From contig NZ_KB900536.1 in assembly GCF_000378965.1 (NCBI RefSeq), positions 1,003,583 to 1,067,582 of the forward strand: DNA of 64,000 nucleotides, read 5' to 3'. Both the position numbers and the translations under genes were made by a program. Positions 36,276 to 45,271 of this stretch are shown one piece after another. This DNA comes from Thioalkalivibrio thiocyanodenitrificans ARhD 1. Lineage in GTDB: Bacteria; Pseudomonadota; Gammaproteobacteria; Ectothiorhodospirales; Ectothiorhodospiraceae. The notes below the pieces were generated by a model that made no database searches, was not told the origin of the DNA, and saw only the letters and a program-made list of their open reading frames with translations. Within the stretch, counting starts at the first letter, position 1. Each line of letters opens with the position of its first letter.

Positions 36276-38764
36276 ATGTCTTGAAGGCACTCATGACCCG
36301 TCGCCGCTTCCTGAAGGTCAGCGGCACCGTGGGCGTCGCCGGCGCAGCCGCGGCTAAACTCACCGGATTCACCGCCGCAGCCACGGCATCCGCACCCGCC
36401 GGAGCCACGATCCGCGGCGAGACCACGGTGACCAAGAACATCTGCGCACAGTGTCCGGCACGCTGCGGCATCGACGTGTACACCACCAACGGCCGCGTAC
36501 ATGCCATCTACGGCGACAAGGGCAACCCCATCGCCAACGGAAAGCTCTGCCCCAAGGGACATCTGGGCACGTACTTTCTGTACGACCCGGACCGCTTCCG
36601 GGGCCCCATGAAGCGCACCAACCCGCGCAAGGGGCGCAACGAGGATCCGGGGTTCGTGCCAATCTCCTGGGACGAGGCACTGGACACGGTGGCCGCGCGC
36701 ATCAACCGGCTGCGCGAGAACGGCGAGGCACACCGGTTCGCCCACTTCTACGGGCGCGGCTGGGGTTCCTCGGATGCCGGCCTCTATGGGGATTTCGGCA
36801 AACTGATCGGCACCCCCAACTCGGCCATCGGTCATGCCTCCATGTGCGCGGAAGGGTCCAAGCGCGCAAAGCAGGCTACCGACGGCAACAACTCCTATAA
36901 CGCCTACGATTACAGGAACACGAACTATATCCTGTGCTTCGGCGCTTCCTTCCTGGAGGCATTCCGGCCCTACAACTATCTGATGCAGGTGTGGGGATAC
37001 ATGCGCAGCAAGAGTCCGATGACGCGCGTCACCGCCATCGACGTGCGCATGAACCCGACCCTCGCGGCGGCCGATCGCGCCCTGATGGTCAAGCCCGGAA
37101 CGGACGGCGCCCTGGCCCTGGCCATCGCCCATGTCATGCTCACCGAAGGACTCTGGGACAGGGATTTCGTTGGCGACTTCCACGACGGCCGCAACCGCTT
37201 CCGTGCCGGCCAGCGCATTGCCCCGGGAAGCTTTGAGGAGAAGTGGACCCAGGGACTGATCGGCTGGTGGAACGATGAAGTCAAGGACCGTACGCCGAGC
37301 TGGGCCGAGAGCGTCACCGGCGTCCCTGCGCGACAGATCGTCACCGTTGCCCGGGAGTTCGGCACCACCCGGCCGGCCATGGCGATCATGGAGCGCGGCC
37401 CCACGGCGCATACCAATGGCGTGTACAACGGAATGGCCATTCACGCCCTGAATGCCCTGTCCGGCGCGATGTTCGCCGAAGGCGGTCTGTTCTACCAGAT
37501 GGGCTCCCCGTACGGACCGCTTCCCGCCAACTCGGACGACCACATGGATGACATCGCCCGGGAAATGCGCGGTAAGCATCCGCGCATCGACATGGCGCGC
37601 ACGGATCGCTGGCCCATGTCCGGGACCATGATGCAGGAGGTTGCCCGCAACCATGTGAACGGGGACCCCTACAAGCTGGACACGGCCATGTTCTTCTACA
37701 CGAACCCCGTGTGGACGGCACCCGACACCAGCCACTGGGAAACGATGCTGAGCGAGATCTTCGTGATCGACACCTCGCCGTTCCCGGGCGAAACGGCCAT
37801 GTTCGCCGACCTGGTGCTCCCAGATCACACCTACCTGGAGCGCCTACAGGACGCACCCACCTATCCCTTCGAGGGCTGGCCCATGGCCGCCCTGCGGGTG
37901 CCGGCCGTCGATCCGATCTACGACACCAAGCACTTCGGCGACACGCTGATCGAGATCGGCAAGCGCATCAACGGGCCCACTGCGGAGTTCTACCGCAGGC
38001 TGGACAATGTGGAGAACTGCCTGCGCCATCGGGCCGAGGGTTTCCGCGACAACCCCGGCGACAACGGCGTGATGGACTTCGAGACATGGAAGGAGAAAGG
38101 CGTCTGGTACAGGAAGCCCTATCACTGGCGGCAGGTGCGCGGCGAGTTCTACGAGTGGGACGGCGAGGGTTACAACCGCCGGATGACGCCCGAGGAAGTC
38201 AGGGACAAACTGCTCAGAACGCCCTCCGGCCGATTCGAGCTGAAAGCCTCGTTCCTGGAGGCCCACGCGGACTACATCAACAGCCGGCTCGGCGTACCCC
38301 ACGAACGGGTCGGATACCCCCAGTGGATCGAGCCGCGCCATACCGGCGGTGATCGCGATCTGCATTTCGTCACACCCAAGACCCCGCTGACCGCCGAGGG
38401 CCGCAGCGGCAACATTCCGCACGCCACCGCCTTGCAGCAGCCCTCGGTAGGCGGGCGGCGGACCGTGTACATGGAGATCCATCCGAAGACGGCGCGGGAA
38501 CGCGGCATCCGCAACGGCGACCTGGTGAGGGTCACCTCCGATCTGGGATCGATCCACGCGTATTGCCGCTTCACCGCTTCCAATCGCCCGGACACGGTGG
38601 TGCTCCCCTATGAGCACGGCCACTGGGCACAGGGGCGCTGGGCCACGGCCCAGGAGCGCAGCACACACCCCGGAAATCCAAGCGAAATCACCGCGAACGT
38701 CTCGGATCCCATCTCCGGTCTTGCCTGCTATTACACCGGCAAAGTCACCGTCGAACGGGCCTGA
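36272..38764 (+). CDS. arxA: ArxA, anaerobic arsenite oxidase catalytic subunit
   Basis: 830 residues, of the molybdopterin (DMSO reductase) family. A Tat signal (TRRRFLKVSG, residues 9-18) exports it folded. The 4Fe-4S motif is C58-x2-C61-x3-C65-x27-C93, the spacing of ArxA/ArrA. Central blocks include GRGWGSSDAGLYGDFG, DYRNTNYILCFGASFLEAFRP and TRVTAIDVRMNPTLAAADR; the C-terminal cofactor domain runs from about residue 700. It oxidises arsenite to arsenate in the periplasm. It belongs to the Arr/Arx clade, but the operon (arxB2ABCD with arxXSR) favours Arx; dissimilatory arsenate reductase is the alternative. Confidence 0.85.
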   Translation: MNVLKALMTRRRFLKVSGTVGVAGAAAAKLTGFTAAATASAPAGATIRGETTVTKNICAQCPARCGIDVYTTNGRVHAIYGDKGNPIANGKLCPKGHLGTYFLYDPDRFRGPMKRTNPRKGRNEDPGFVPISWDEALDTVAARINRLRENGEAHRFAHFYGRGWGSSDAGLYGDFGKLIGTPNSAIGHASMCAEGSKRAKQATDGNNSYNAYDYRNTNYILCFGASFLEAFRPYNYLMQVWGYMRSKSPMTRVTAIDVRMNPTLAAADRALMVKPGTDGALALAIAHVMLTEGLWDRDFVGDFHDGRNRFRAGQRIAPGSFEEKWTQGLIGWWNDEVKDRTPSWAESVTGVPARQIVTVAREFGTTRPAMAIMERGPTAHTNGVYNGMAIHALNALSGAMFAEGGLFYQMGSPYGPLPANSDDHMDDIAREMRGKHPRIDMARTDRWPMSGTMMQEVARNHVNGDPYKLDTAMFFYTNPVWTAPDTSHWETMLSEIFVIDTSPFPGETAMFADLVLPDHTYLERLQDAPTYPFEGWPMAALRVPAVDPIYDTKHFGDTLIEIGKRINGPTAEFYRRLDNVENCLRHRAEGFRDNPGDNGVMDFETWKEKGVWYRKPYHWRQVRGEFYEWDGEGYNRRMTPEEVRDKLLRTPSGRFELKASFLEAHADYINSRLGVPHERVGYPQWIEPRHTGGDRDLHFVTPKTPLTAEGRSGNIPHATALQQPSVGGRRTVYMEIHPKTARERGIRNGDLVRVTSDLGSIHAYCRFTASNRPDTVVLPYEHGHWAQGRWATAQERSTHPGNPSEITANVSDPISGLACYYTGKVTVERA

Positions 38765-38791
38765 CCCTGAACATCGAGAGGAGCTTCAATC

Positions 38792-39544
38792 ATGGCAAAG
38801 TGGGGAATGGTCATCGACCTGGACAAGTGCACCGGATGCCAGGCCTGCACCACGGCCTGCGGCATGGAGAACAACACCCTGCCCGGTGAAAACTGGCAGG
38901 ACGTGCTGTACTACAACGAAGGCGAGTACCCGAGCGCGCAGATGAAGTGGCTGCCGAGGCCATGCATGCAGTGCGAGAATCCCTCCTGCGTACACGTCTG
39001 CCCGACCCGGGCCACCTACAAGGACGAAGCGGCCGGGGGCATCGTGTTCGTGGACTGGAACAAGTGCATCGGCTGCAAGTACTGCATGATCGCCTGCCCG
39101 TACGGTGTGCGCTTCTATACCGACGAGCGGCCGCTGCTTGAGCCCAACATCAAGGACGTGTTCCCGGGCGCAGACGGACAGCAGTGGAGTCCGCCGTACC
39201 AGAACCCGAACGTCGACTGGCGCCGTGGCATCGGCATCCAGCCAAAGGGCGTGGTCTCCAAGTGCACCTTCTGCTACCACAAGGTGAGCCAGGCACCGGC
39301 CGGCACGCCAGACCTGGACGAGGATGATCCCGAACTGGTGGAGTACGTGCCCGCCTGCGTACGCACCTGCCCGCCCAAGGCACGCTACTTCGGCGATCTG
39401 GACAACCCGGCCTCCAACGTGAACAAGCTCATTGCCGATCGCAAGGGGGTACGCCTTCTGGACCACACGGGCAACAGGCCGCAGGTCTACTACCTGGGCA
39501 CCGGAGCCGGCATCCCGACCTTCCGGCCCGCCCCCAAGGCATAA
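38792..39544 (+). CDS. arxB: ArxB, four-cluster ferredoxin subunit
   Basis: 250 residues with four 4Fe-4S motifs: CTGCQACTTAC near residue 13, CMQCENPSCVHVC, CIGCKYCMIAC, and a split fourth motif CTFCYHK...CVRTCP. This is the PsrB/DmsB type of electron-transfer subunit. It has no signal peptide, so it would be exported with ArxA on the Tat signal. It passes electrons from the Mo site of ArxA to the membrane quinone protein ArxC. It follows arxA by 27 bases with GAGAGGA as ribosome site. Confidence 0.88.
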   Translation: MAKWGMVIDLDKCTGCQACTTACGMENNTLPGENWQDVLYYNEGEYPSAQMKWLPRPCMQCENPSCVHVCPTRATYKDEAAGGIVFVDWNKCIGCKYCMIACPYGVRFYTDERPLLEPNIKDVFPGADGQQWSPPYQNPNVDWRRGIGIQPKGVVSKCTFCYHKVSQAPAGTPDLDEDDPELVEYVPACVRTCPPKARYFGDLDNPASNVNKLIADRKGVRLLDHTGNRPQVYYLGTGAGIPTFRPAPKA

Positions 39545-39574
39545 ACGAACAGCCACGCTGAGGAGTTCAGGATT

Positions 39575-40747
39575 ATGAGCGCACGCGCAGAAAGCGTCTT
39601 GCCGGAGCAGCAATCCGGCAGCCTGCCGATCGGGATCATCATTACCGGCCTGATACTGGTCGGGGTCGGTCTGATCGGCCTACTCAATCTATTCGCCCAG
39701 GGGCACGCCGCCTTCAACGTCGGCAGTGACGGCGTGGTCTGGGGCCTGCCGATCATTGCCTATCTTTTCCTGGCGCTCTCGTCGACAGGCTTGGCAATGG
39801 TGGCCTCGCTGGCGCTGGTGTTCGGGATGAAGGACTTCTATCCCATCGCCAAACGCAGTCTGTGGCTGGCCATCGGTCTGCTGATCGGTGCCTTTGTCAC
39901 CCTGGCCTTTGAGCTGGGCCACCCCTTTCGCATGCTCTGGGCCATGCCCCTGAACTTGCAGGTAACCTCCCCCATGTTCTGGATGGGCGTCTGGTATGCG
40001 GTCGCCCTGGTGTTCATGGTGCTCAAGTGCACCTCACTGCAAAGAGGCGACTGGACAAGCCAACGCAGCCGCTCAATCGGCGTCATTACCCTGGCCGCAG
40101 AGATCGCCGCCGCCGGGACCCTCGGCCTGGTATTCGGCATGATGGCCATGCGTCCCTTCTGGTACGGATCGTTCGTGCCGCTTTACTTCCTCGCCACGGC
40201 AGCGCTGTCGGGCATCGCCTTCGCGACACTGTTCACCTACATCGCCCACGGCCTGGACACTTCGCGCATGGGAGCGCAACTCAAGGGCCTCATGGAGCGC
40301 CATCTCCCCAACACATTCGCACTGGTGCTGGGCGTGGTGCTGGTTTTCCATGTCGGCCGCGTCATTACTGGGCTTTGGAGCAACAATCCCGAGATCAGCA
40401 TGGTGATGTGGCATCAGGCAGGCACCTGGATGTTCCATGTGGAGTTGTGGCTGGGCATGGCACTGCCCCTGGTGCTGCTGCTCACGCCTTCCCTGCGGTC
40501 ACGTCCCGGCGTGCAGGTGCTGAGCGCGATCCTGGTACTGATCGCCATGTTCATCAGCCGCTACCTGTACGTCACCGGAGGGCAGATCGTTCCCCTCTGG
40601 AAGGGCACGTGGATGCCAGACTTCATCGCCTACACGCCTTCATTCACCGAATGGTCCCTGATGTTCCTGGGCGTCGGAGTCGGACTGCTGATCTACGCCT
40701 ACGGTTCGTGGAAGCTCAGCCTGAATGCGCAGCCGACAGGCGCCTGA
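39575..40747 (+). CDS. arxC: ArxC, NrfD/PsrC-type membrane anchor
   Basis: 390 residues with nine or ten membrane segments (GIIITGLILVGVGLIGLLNLF, IIAYLFLALSSTGLAMVASLALVFG, AIGLLIGAFVTLAFELGHPFRML and others), typical of the NrfD family. It anchors ArxAB and exchanges electrons with quinone. The ATG at 39575 follows GAGGAG. A GC-rich hairpin lies downstream, before arxD. Confidence 0.87.
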   Translation: MSARAESVLPEQQSGSLPIGIIITGLILVGVGLIGLLNLFAQGHAAFNVGSDGVVWGLPIIAYLFLALSSTGLAMVASLALVFGMKDFYPIAKRSLWLAIGLLIGAFVTLAFELGHPFRMLWAMPLNLQVTSPMFWMGVWYAVALVFMVLKCTSLQRGDWTSQRSRSIGVITLAAEIAAAGTLGLVFGMMAMRPFWYGSFVPLYFLATAALSGIAFATLFTYIAHGLDTSRMGAQLKGLMERHLPNTFALVLGVVLVFHVGRVITGLWSNNPEISMVMWHQAGTWMFHVELWLGMALPLVLLLTPSLRSRPGVQVLSAILVLIAMFISRYLYVTGGQIVPLWKGTWMPDFIAYTPSFTEWSLMFLGVGVGLLIYAYGSWKLSLNAQPTGA

Positions 40748-40789
40748 CCCCAACCTCCACGGGGTGTTGCATACGCCCCCTCCTCCCTG

Positions 40790-40824
40790 CCCCGGCGCGG
40801 CTTGCGCGCCCGGGGTCCTTTTCT
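40790..40824 (+). terminator. Hairpin with short T-run between arxC and arxD
   Basis: CCCCGGCGCG, a GCTT loop and CGCGCCCGGGG pair with one bulge, followed by TCCTTTT. It could weaken read-through, so that arxD is made in smaller amounts than the structural subunits. Confidence 0.5.
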
Positions 40825-40857
40825 GAAACGGGCACCATCAGGATGGAGTACGGACAC

Positions 40858-41778
40858 ATGGCGATGTCACAGAACCACCTCCTCATGCCTGGTCCGGCGG
40901 CATGGACCGAATGGGCGGAAGCCTGCCTGTGCCTCGGTCACGGATTTCTGCCTCCGCGGCATCCGCGGTTTCGCAGGGGGCTGAGAGACGATCTGACCGC
41001 GGATCTGCGTGACCTCAATCGGCAGATGTCCCTCGCGAGTGAAGGTGCCCTGGCGCGGTTCGAATCGGCCTTGCGGGATCTCGATCCGGATTCCGACGCC
41101 CTGTTGCGCACATACAGCCAACTCTTTCTCGCACCGCCCACACCGGCGAGCCTGAACGCGGGCATGTACCTGGACGGCGGCATCTTGGGCAACAGCGTCC
41201 TCGAGATGGAGGAGATATACGAGCGCTACGCCCTGGCCAGGGATGCGGAGTTTCGCGACCTACCCGATCACCTGGCCCTTCAACTGCAATTCCTCGGCTA
41301 CCTGATGGCCTGGTCCAGCGAAAGCGATACGCCGGACGAGGCACTCAAGGATGCCCACGGCTTCATCCGCAACCACCTGCTGACCTGGCTTCCCGTGCTC
41401 ATCCGGCAATGCCGGTGCGCGGAAGCACGGTACGCGCTGCCCCCCGTGTACAGTTCACTCGTCGCCGTGACGCTCGAGGCACTGGACAGCCTGCACCGTG
41501 TGCTGCCCGAGCCTGCCGCAGGCGATATCGAGACCCCACCCCGGGACATCCCCGACAACCCCGCGCCGAAACCGGCTGCGGACAGCGGTGATACAGCCAC
41601 ATGCGGCCGTTGCAGCAGGCCCTTCATGGCAGGCAGTGAACTCGCCGCCATGATCACGGCGCTTCAGTCCCACGGACTGGATGCCAGTCACCTGGCCGTG
41701 TGCGCCGATTGCCGGACATCAGCCATGGGCCTGCAACCGCTGACGCCGCCCCGGCCAAAGAAGCCCGGCCGGGAATGA
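40858..41778 (+). CDS. arxD: ArxD, TorD-family maturation chaperone with a C-terminal zinc-ribbon-like tail
   Basis: 306 residues from the ATG at 40858 (GGAG upstream; an earlier ATG at 40843 lacks spacing). Residues about 30-200 are all-helical TorD/DmsD-like (LRTYSQLFLAPPTPASLNAGMYLDGGILGNSV, LQLQFLGYLMAW). It would hold ArxA in the cytoplasm until Fe-S and Mo cofactor are inserted and protect the Tat signal. The tail (residues about 240-290) has CGRCSRPF and CADC about 45 residues apart, four Cys that could bind zinc, linked through a Pro/Asp-rich stretch. That addition is not part of the usual TorD core. Confidence 0.82.
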   Translation: MAMSQNHLLMPGPAAWTEWAEACLCLGHGFLPPRHPRFRRGLRDDLTADLRDLNRQMSLASEGALARFESALRDLDPDSDALLRTYSQLFLAPPTPASLNAGMYLDGGILGNSVLEMEEIYERYALARDAEFRDLPDHLALQLQFLGYLMAWSSESDTPDEALKDAHGFIRNHLLTWLPVLIRQCRCAEARYALPPVYSSLVAVTLEALDSLHRVLPEPAAGDIETPPRDIPDNPAPKPAADSGDTATCGRCSRPFMAGSELAAMITALQSHGLDASHLAVCADCRTSAMGLQPLTPPRPKKPGRE

Positions 41779-41820
41779 GTCCGGGTAACCGGCGGACCGC
41801 ACCCGCAAGGGGGGTTGATC

Positions 41821-42318
41821 ATGAACATGCCACCCACGATCTCCAGGGGACACCGGGTCACGGTGAAATGCCGAGTCCGCGACCATGACACCGGCGCCCC
41901 GCTGGGTGAAGAGTCCGGGCTCCCCGGTGAATCCTCCTTCACCTACCTGCACGGATTCGAGGACAGTGCCATCCCGGGGCTGTCCCGGGCACTGCAAGGG
42001 GCGGCCGAGGGATTCTCGGGCGAGGTCACCATTCCCCCGGTGCTGGCCTTCGGTGCATACCGGCCGGAGCTGGTGTTCGAGGCCATGCGCGAGAACCTGC
42101 CCGCCGACACTCCGCTGACACCCGGGAAACCCCTGTACACCTGCAGTGACCAGGGCGCCTTTCAATTGCGCGTCGTACGGCTCACCGACCGGGGTGCCGT
42201 GCTCGACGGCAATCACCCCCTGGCGGGTCGAACCTTGCGGGTAAACGTGGAGGTCGTATCCGTGCGTCAGGCCACCGCCGAGGAGATTGCGCGGGGCACA
42301 ACCGCACCCGCCCACTGA
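41821..42318 (+). CDS. FKBP-type peptidyl-prolyl isomerase, SlyD/SlpA-like
   Basis: 165 residues; AAGGGGGG precedes the ATG at 41821. The FKBP half has SRGHRVTVKCRVRDHDTGAPL and the IPGLSRALQGAAEGF motif; the insert-in-flap domain lies in the middle, and the C-terminal strand is GNHPLAGRTLRVNVEVVSV. It catalyses proline isomerisation. No metal-binding His tail like SlyD is seen. It follows arxD by 42 bases in the same direction, so it may help fold the arx proteins. That link is inferred from position only. Confidence 0.8.
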   Translation: MNMPPTISRGHRVTVKCRVRDHDTGAPLGEESGLPGESSFTYLHGFEDSAIPGLSRALQGAAEGFSGEVTIPPVLAFGAYRPELVFEAMRENLPADTPLTPGKPLYTCSDQGAFQLRVVRLTDRGAVLDGNHPLAGRTLRVNVEVVSVRQATAEEIARGTTAPAH

Positions 42319-42349
42319 CCAATCACACCGAGCCCGACCGGGCACAGGA

Positions 42350-42390
42350 GTCGTAGGTTGGGGTTCACGTTGCTCACCCCAACCTACGAC
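42350..42390. terminator. Palindrome between two convergent genes
   Basis: GTCGTAGGTTGGGGT and its exact reverse complement (15 bp) around an 11-base loop, between the FKBP gene (ends 42318) and the universal stress gene (ends 42512). It resembles dispersed GTAGGTTGGG elements of gammaproteobacteria and could end transcription both ways. Confidence 0.6.
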
Positions 42391-42511
42391 ACTTGTTGCC
42401 CTTCGAAGCCCCCGAAAACCGCCTGTTCTCACGGGGACAATGGGTGATTCCGGAGTTTGCTGTTTTCTCCGCGCCTGCGCGTCTCCGCAAGAGAATCAGG
42501 CAATGGCTCCG

Positions 42512-43342
42512 TCATCCTGACACGCGCTCCGGCACCAGCAGCACCAGCCGGCGCGCGCCGTGACACACCGCCTCTGCGGTACTGCCCAGCAGCAGGTCGG
42601 TCATGGGATTGTGGCCGCGCCGGCCGATAATGATGAGGTCCGCATCCTTCTCTTCCGCCACCCGTGCGATCTGCTCGGCGGGCCTGCCCTTGCCAAGCAG
42701 TACCGTCTCGAACCCGTCGGCCGGTGCCTGCTCGCCCAATGCAGCCACATGGGCTTCAACACGGCGATGCTGGTCCTCGAATTCCGGTCGGCCTTCCCAT
42801 CGACCCACGGACACGACCACCCCGGGCTCACACTGGCGCAGCAGTCTCAGGAACACGGCCTCGGCACCGGCGGCTGCGGCGGAACCGTCGGTGGCCAGCA
42901 GGGGGCGACACACCGCCTTCTCCGGCAACACGGCGGTCTCGTCCGTGGGCGCCAGCAGCAGGGGGCGCTCGATCCGGCGGGCCAGGTCGAGAACGGTGCT
43001 GCCCAGCAGGAGATCCCTCAGCGTGCTGTGGCCGTGGCTTCCGGCCAGGATGACGCCGGCCTCCCGCTCCCGGGCCACGCGTCCCAGTTCAGCGGCCACC
43101 AGCCCGACACACACTTCGGTGTCGACCTGAAAACCCCGTGCCCGAAGCGAATCCGCGACTTTGCCAAGCCGTTGCTCGTAATGCGTGCGATGGCTCACCT
43201 CCGGCGCCTGGGTGTAACCGGAGGCGATCACGTGTACCAGTGTCAGCCGGTGGCAGCCCAGGGCCTTCACACGCTCCAACTGTGCCTCCAGGCGCTGCCA
43301 GGCGGGAGAGAAATCCACGGCCACCAGGATATGCTCAAACAT
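42512..43342 (-). CDS. Tandem-domain universal stress protein (UspA family)
   Basis: 276 residues holding two UspA folds. Domain 1 (residues 1-135) begins MFEHILVAVDFSPA and has GSHGHSTLRDLLLGST. Domain 2 has LLATDGSAAAAGAEA and the nucleotide loop GRRGHNPMTDLLLGSTAEAV. Both retain G-2x-G-9x-G(S/T) loops, so ATP binding is likely. It lies 27 bases beyond the CC/Se-motif gene and is probably the last gene of the ars operon. A second UspA-like tandem protein is encoded at 49671-50504. Confidence 0.87.
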   Translation of the reverse strand: MFEHILVAVDFSPAWQRLEAQLERVKALGCHRLTLVHVIASGYTQAPEVSHRTHYEQRLGKVADSLRARGFQVDTEVCVGLVAAELGRVAREREAGVILAGSHGHSTLRDLLLGSTVLDLARRIERPLLLAPTDETAVLPEKAVCRPLLATDGSAAAAGAEAVFLRLLRQCEPGVVVSVGRWEGRPEFEDQHRRVEAHVAALGEQAPADGFETVLLGKGRPAEQIARVAEEKDADLIIIGRRGHNPMTDLLLGSTAEAVCHGARRLVLLVPERVSG

Positions 43343-43369
43343 GTGTGACTCCCGATTCCCGGATGCGAT

Positions 43370-43669
43370 TCATGGCCTGTTCGTCCAGCGATCCACCGCG
43401 CCTTCCACCGTCAGGCGGTGCAGGGACAGGAAACCCTCCAGGTCGATTCGGCAGGATCCGTCGTGCAGTCCACGTTCCACATGCACGCATACACCGTCCA
43501 CCTCCTGCGCAGCGTACCTTTTGCGGCTGCGGGGCGCACCCGCCTCGGCCACCGGCACCGCTGCGTGACCTCCGCAGCAGCCATGGCGCGGTGAGCCGCG
43601 CAGCGTCACTTCACCACCCCGGTCCAGCAGCCAGTCCCGCGCCGGGGCGCTGAGGCTGATCGCGTTCAC
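43370..43669 (-). CDS. CC/Se-motif family small protein
   Basis: 99 residues from a GTG at 43669 that overlaps the acr3 stop (GTGA). The N-terminal part resembles a HesB-like beta fold. The marker is GSPRHGCCGGHAAVPVAE near residue 30, with the adjacent Cys-Cys. In relatives one of these positions can be selenocysteine; here both are ordinary TGC/TGT codons. A third Cys is in VCVHVERG. The coupling to acr3 suggests a role with arsenic or redox handling. The activity is not known. Confidence 0.75.
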   Translation of the reverse strand: MNAISLSAPARDWLLDRGGEVTLRGSPRHGCCGGHAAVPVAEAGAPRSRKRYAAQEVDGVCVHVERGLHDGSCRIDLEGFLSLHRLTVEGAVDRWTNRP

Positions 43670-44754
43670 GCGGGATGCGGCGCCTCCTGCGCCGGGAACC
43701 AGTGCCGGGTGCGGTTGGCGATGCGCACCAGGGCCAGCATCAGCGGCACCTCCACCAGCACACCCACCACCGTGGCGAGCGCCGCCCCGGACTGCAGTCC
43801 GAACATGGCGATCGCCGCCGCCACGGCCAGCTCGAAGAAGTTGCTGGCGCCGATCATGGCACCGGGCGCCGCCACCGCGTGGCGCACCTTCCACGCCTTC
43901 GCCCAGCGATAGGCGATGTAGAAGATCAGGAACGTCTGGATGGTGAGCGGCACCGCGATCAGCAGGATGTGGAACGGGTTGTTCAGGATGGTCTCGCCCT
44001 GGAACGCGAACAGCAGCACGAGCGTGATCAGCAACCCGATGGGCGTCACCGGCGCCAGGCGCTTCATGAACACGTTGTCGAACCACTCGATGCCCTTGCG
44101 CCGGATGAGCAGAACCCGCGTGAGATAGCCGGCCGAGAACGGGATGACGATGTAGAGCAGCACGGACAGCGCCACCGTCTCCCAGGGCACGACAATGTTG
44201 GACACCCCCAGCAGCAACACGACGATGGGCGCGAAGGCCACGAGCATGATGAGATCGTTCACCGCCACCTGCACCAGCGTGTACGCGGCGTCCCCCCGGG
44301 TGAGGTAGCTCCACACGAACACCATGGCGGTGCAGGGCGCCGCGCCCAGCAGGATGGCGCCGGCCAGGTACTCGCGGCCCAGGTCCTCGGGGATCCACGG
44401 TGCGAACACCACCAGGAGGAAAAACCAGGCGAGGGCGAACATGGTGAAGGGCTTGATCAGCCAGTTGACCGTGGTGGTGACGCCGAGCCCCTTGGGCTCA
44501 CGGCGTACCCCCAGTATGGCGGAGAAGTCGATCTGCACCATCATGGGATAGATCATGGCCCAGATGAGGATCGCCACCGGGATCGACACCGAGGCGTATT
44601 CCCAGCGCGCCAGCGTTTCCGGGACCACGGGCAGCCACTGGCCGAGGGCCACACCGGCGATGATGCACAGGGCCACCCACACGGTCAGGTAGCGCTCGAA
44701 GAAGCCCATGCCCTCGCTGACGGGCACCGTATCGCTGGAAGCATTCCGATTCAC
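43666..44754 (-). CDS. acr3: Arsenite efflux permease, ACR3 family
   Basis: 362 residues with about ten membrane segments. The ACR3 signature APCTAMVFVWSYLTRGD contains the conserved membrane Cys needed for As(III) transport. It starts with a short polar tail (RNASSDTVPVSEGMGFFERY). It expels arsenite using the proton gradient, including that made by ArsC. Downstream of arsC by 34 bases and overlapping the CC/Se gene, in an arsR-arsC-acr3 operon. Having it beside arx fits a cell that handles high arsenite. Confidence 0.94.
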   Translation of the reverse strand: MNRNASSDTVPVSEGMGFFERYLTVWVALCIIAGVALGQWLPVVPETLARWEYASVSIPVAILIWAMIYPMMVQIDFSAILGVRREPKGLGVTTTVNWLIKPFTMFALAWFFLLVVFAPWIPEDLGREYLAGAILLGAAPCTAMVFVWSYLTRGDAAYTLVQVAVNDLIMLVAFAPIVVLLLGVSNIVVPWETVALSVLLYIVIPFSAGYLTRVLLIRRKGIEWFDNVFMKRLAPVTPIGLLITLVLLFAFQGETILNNPFHILLIAVPLTIQTFLIFYIAYRWAKAWKVRHAVAAPGAMIGASNFFELAVAAAIAMFGLQSGAALATVVGVLVEVPLMLALVRIANRTRHWFPAQEAPHPA

Positions 44755-44788
44755 GAACGGCCCCGACCCTTGCTATGCCATGGACTGC

Positions 44789-45268
44789 TCATGCGCCAGG
44801 CCCGCCGATACGGTCCAGTTCCGATAGCAGACGTTGCGGATCCCGTTCGAGCTCATCCAGGGACAGTGCCAGCAGGGCCTCGATGCACCGGCGCAGGATC
44901 CGGTAAGCCTGCTCGAAGGCCGCCTCGATCTCGGCCTCGCTGCCCGTAGCCCTGGCGGGATCCTCCACCCCCCAGTGGGCACGAATAGCCGATCCCAGAT
45001 ACGCGGGGCAGCTCTCGCCGGCGGCACTGGCGCACACGGTGATGACCACGTCGGGGGGCTCGGGGAGGTTGTCCCAGGACTTGCTGTGCAGGCCTTCGGT
45101 GGAGATGCCCTCCCGTTGCAGCAGGGCCAGGCTGCGCGGATGGACGAATCCGGTCGGCTTGCTGCCGGCGCTCATGGCCCGCCAGCCCGGCGGCGCCAGG
45201 TGGTTGAACACCGCTTCGGCGAGGATGGAACGGCAGGAGTTGCCGGTGCACAGGATCAGGATGTTCAT
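44789..45268 (-). CDS. arsC: Arsenate reductase, thioredoxin-linked (LMW-phosphatase type)
   Basis: 159 residues. The P-loop is ILCTGNSCRSILAEA with catalytic Cys near residue 7. The second and third redox cysteines are in VITVCASAAGESCP, and Asp in the last loop is VEDPARATGS. This is the ArsC type that shuttles a disulfide to thioredoxin. It reduces arsenate to arsenite for export by ACR3. Three bases after arsR, so coexpressed. Confidence 0.92.
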   Translation of the reverse strand: MNILILCTGNSCRSILAEAVFNHLAPPGWRAMSAGSKPTGFVHPRSLALLQREGISTEGLHSKSWDNLPEPPDVVITVCASAAGESCPAYLGSAIRAHWGVEDPARATGSEAEIEAAFEQAYRILRRCIEALLALSLDELERDPQRLLSELDRIGGPGA

Positions 45269-45271
45269 GGT

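Noticed and set aside
36272-38764. Dissimilatory arsenate reductase ArrA
   Set aside because: ArrA shares the cluster spacing, but the operon with arxB2, NrfD-type arxC, TorD-type arxD and arxXSR is the arx arrangement. Kept as the main alternative.
43370-43669. Selenoprotein with in-frame TGA
   Set aside because: Both positions of the CC motif are Cys codons; no in-frame TGA and no SECIS-like need here.
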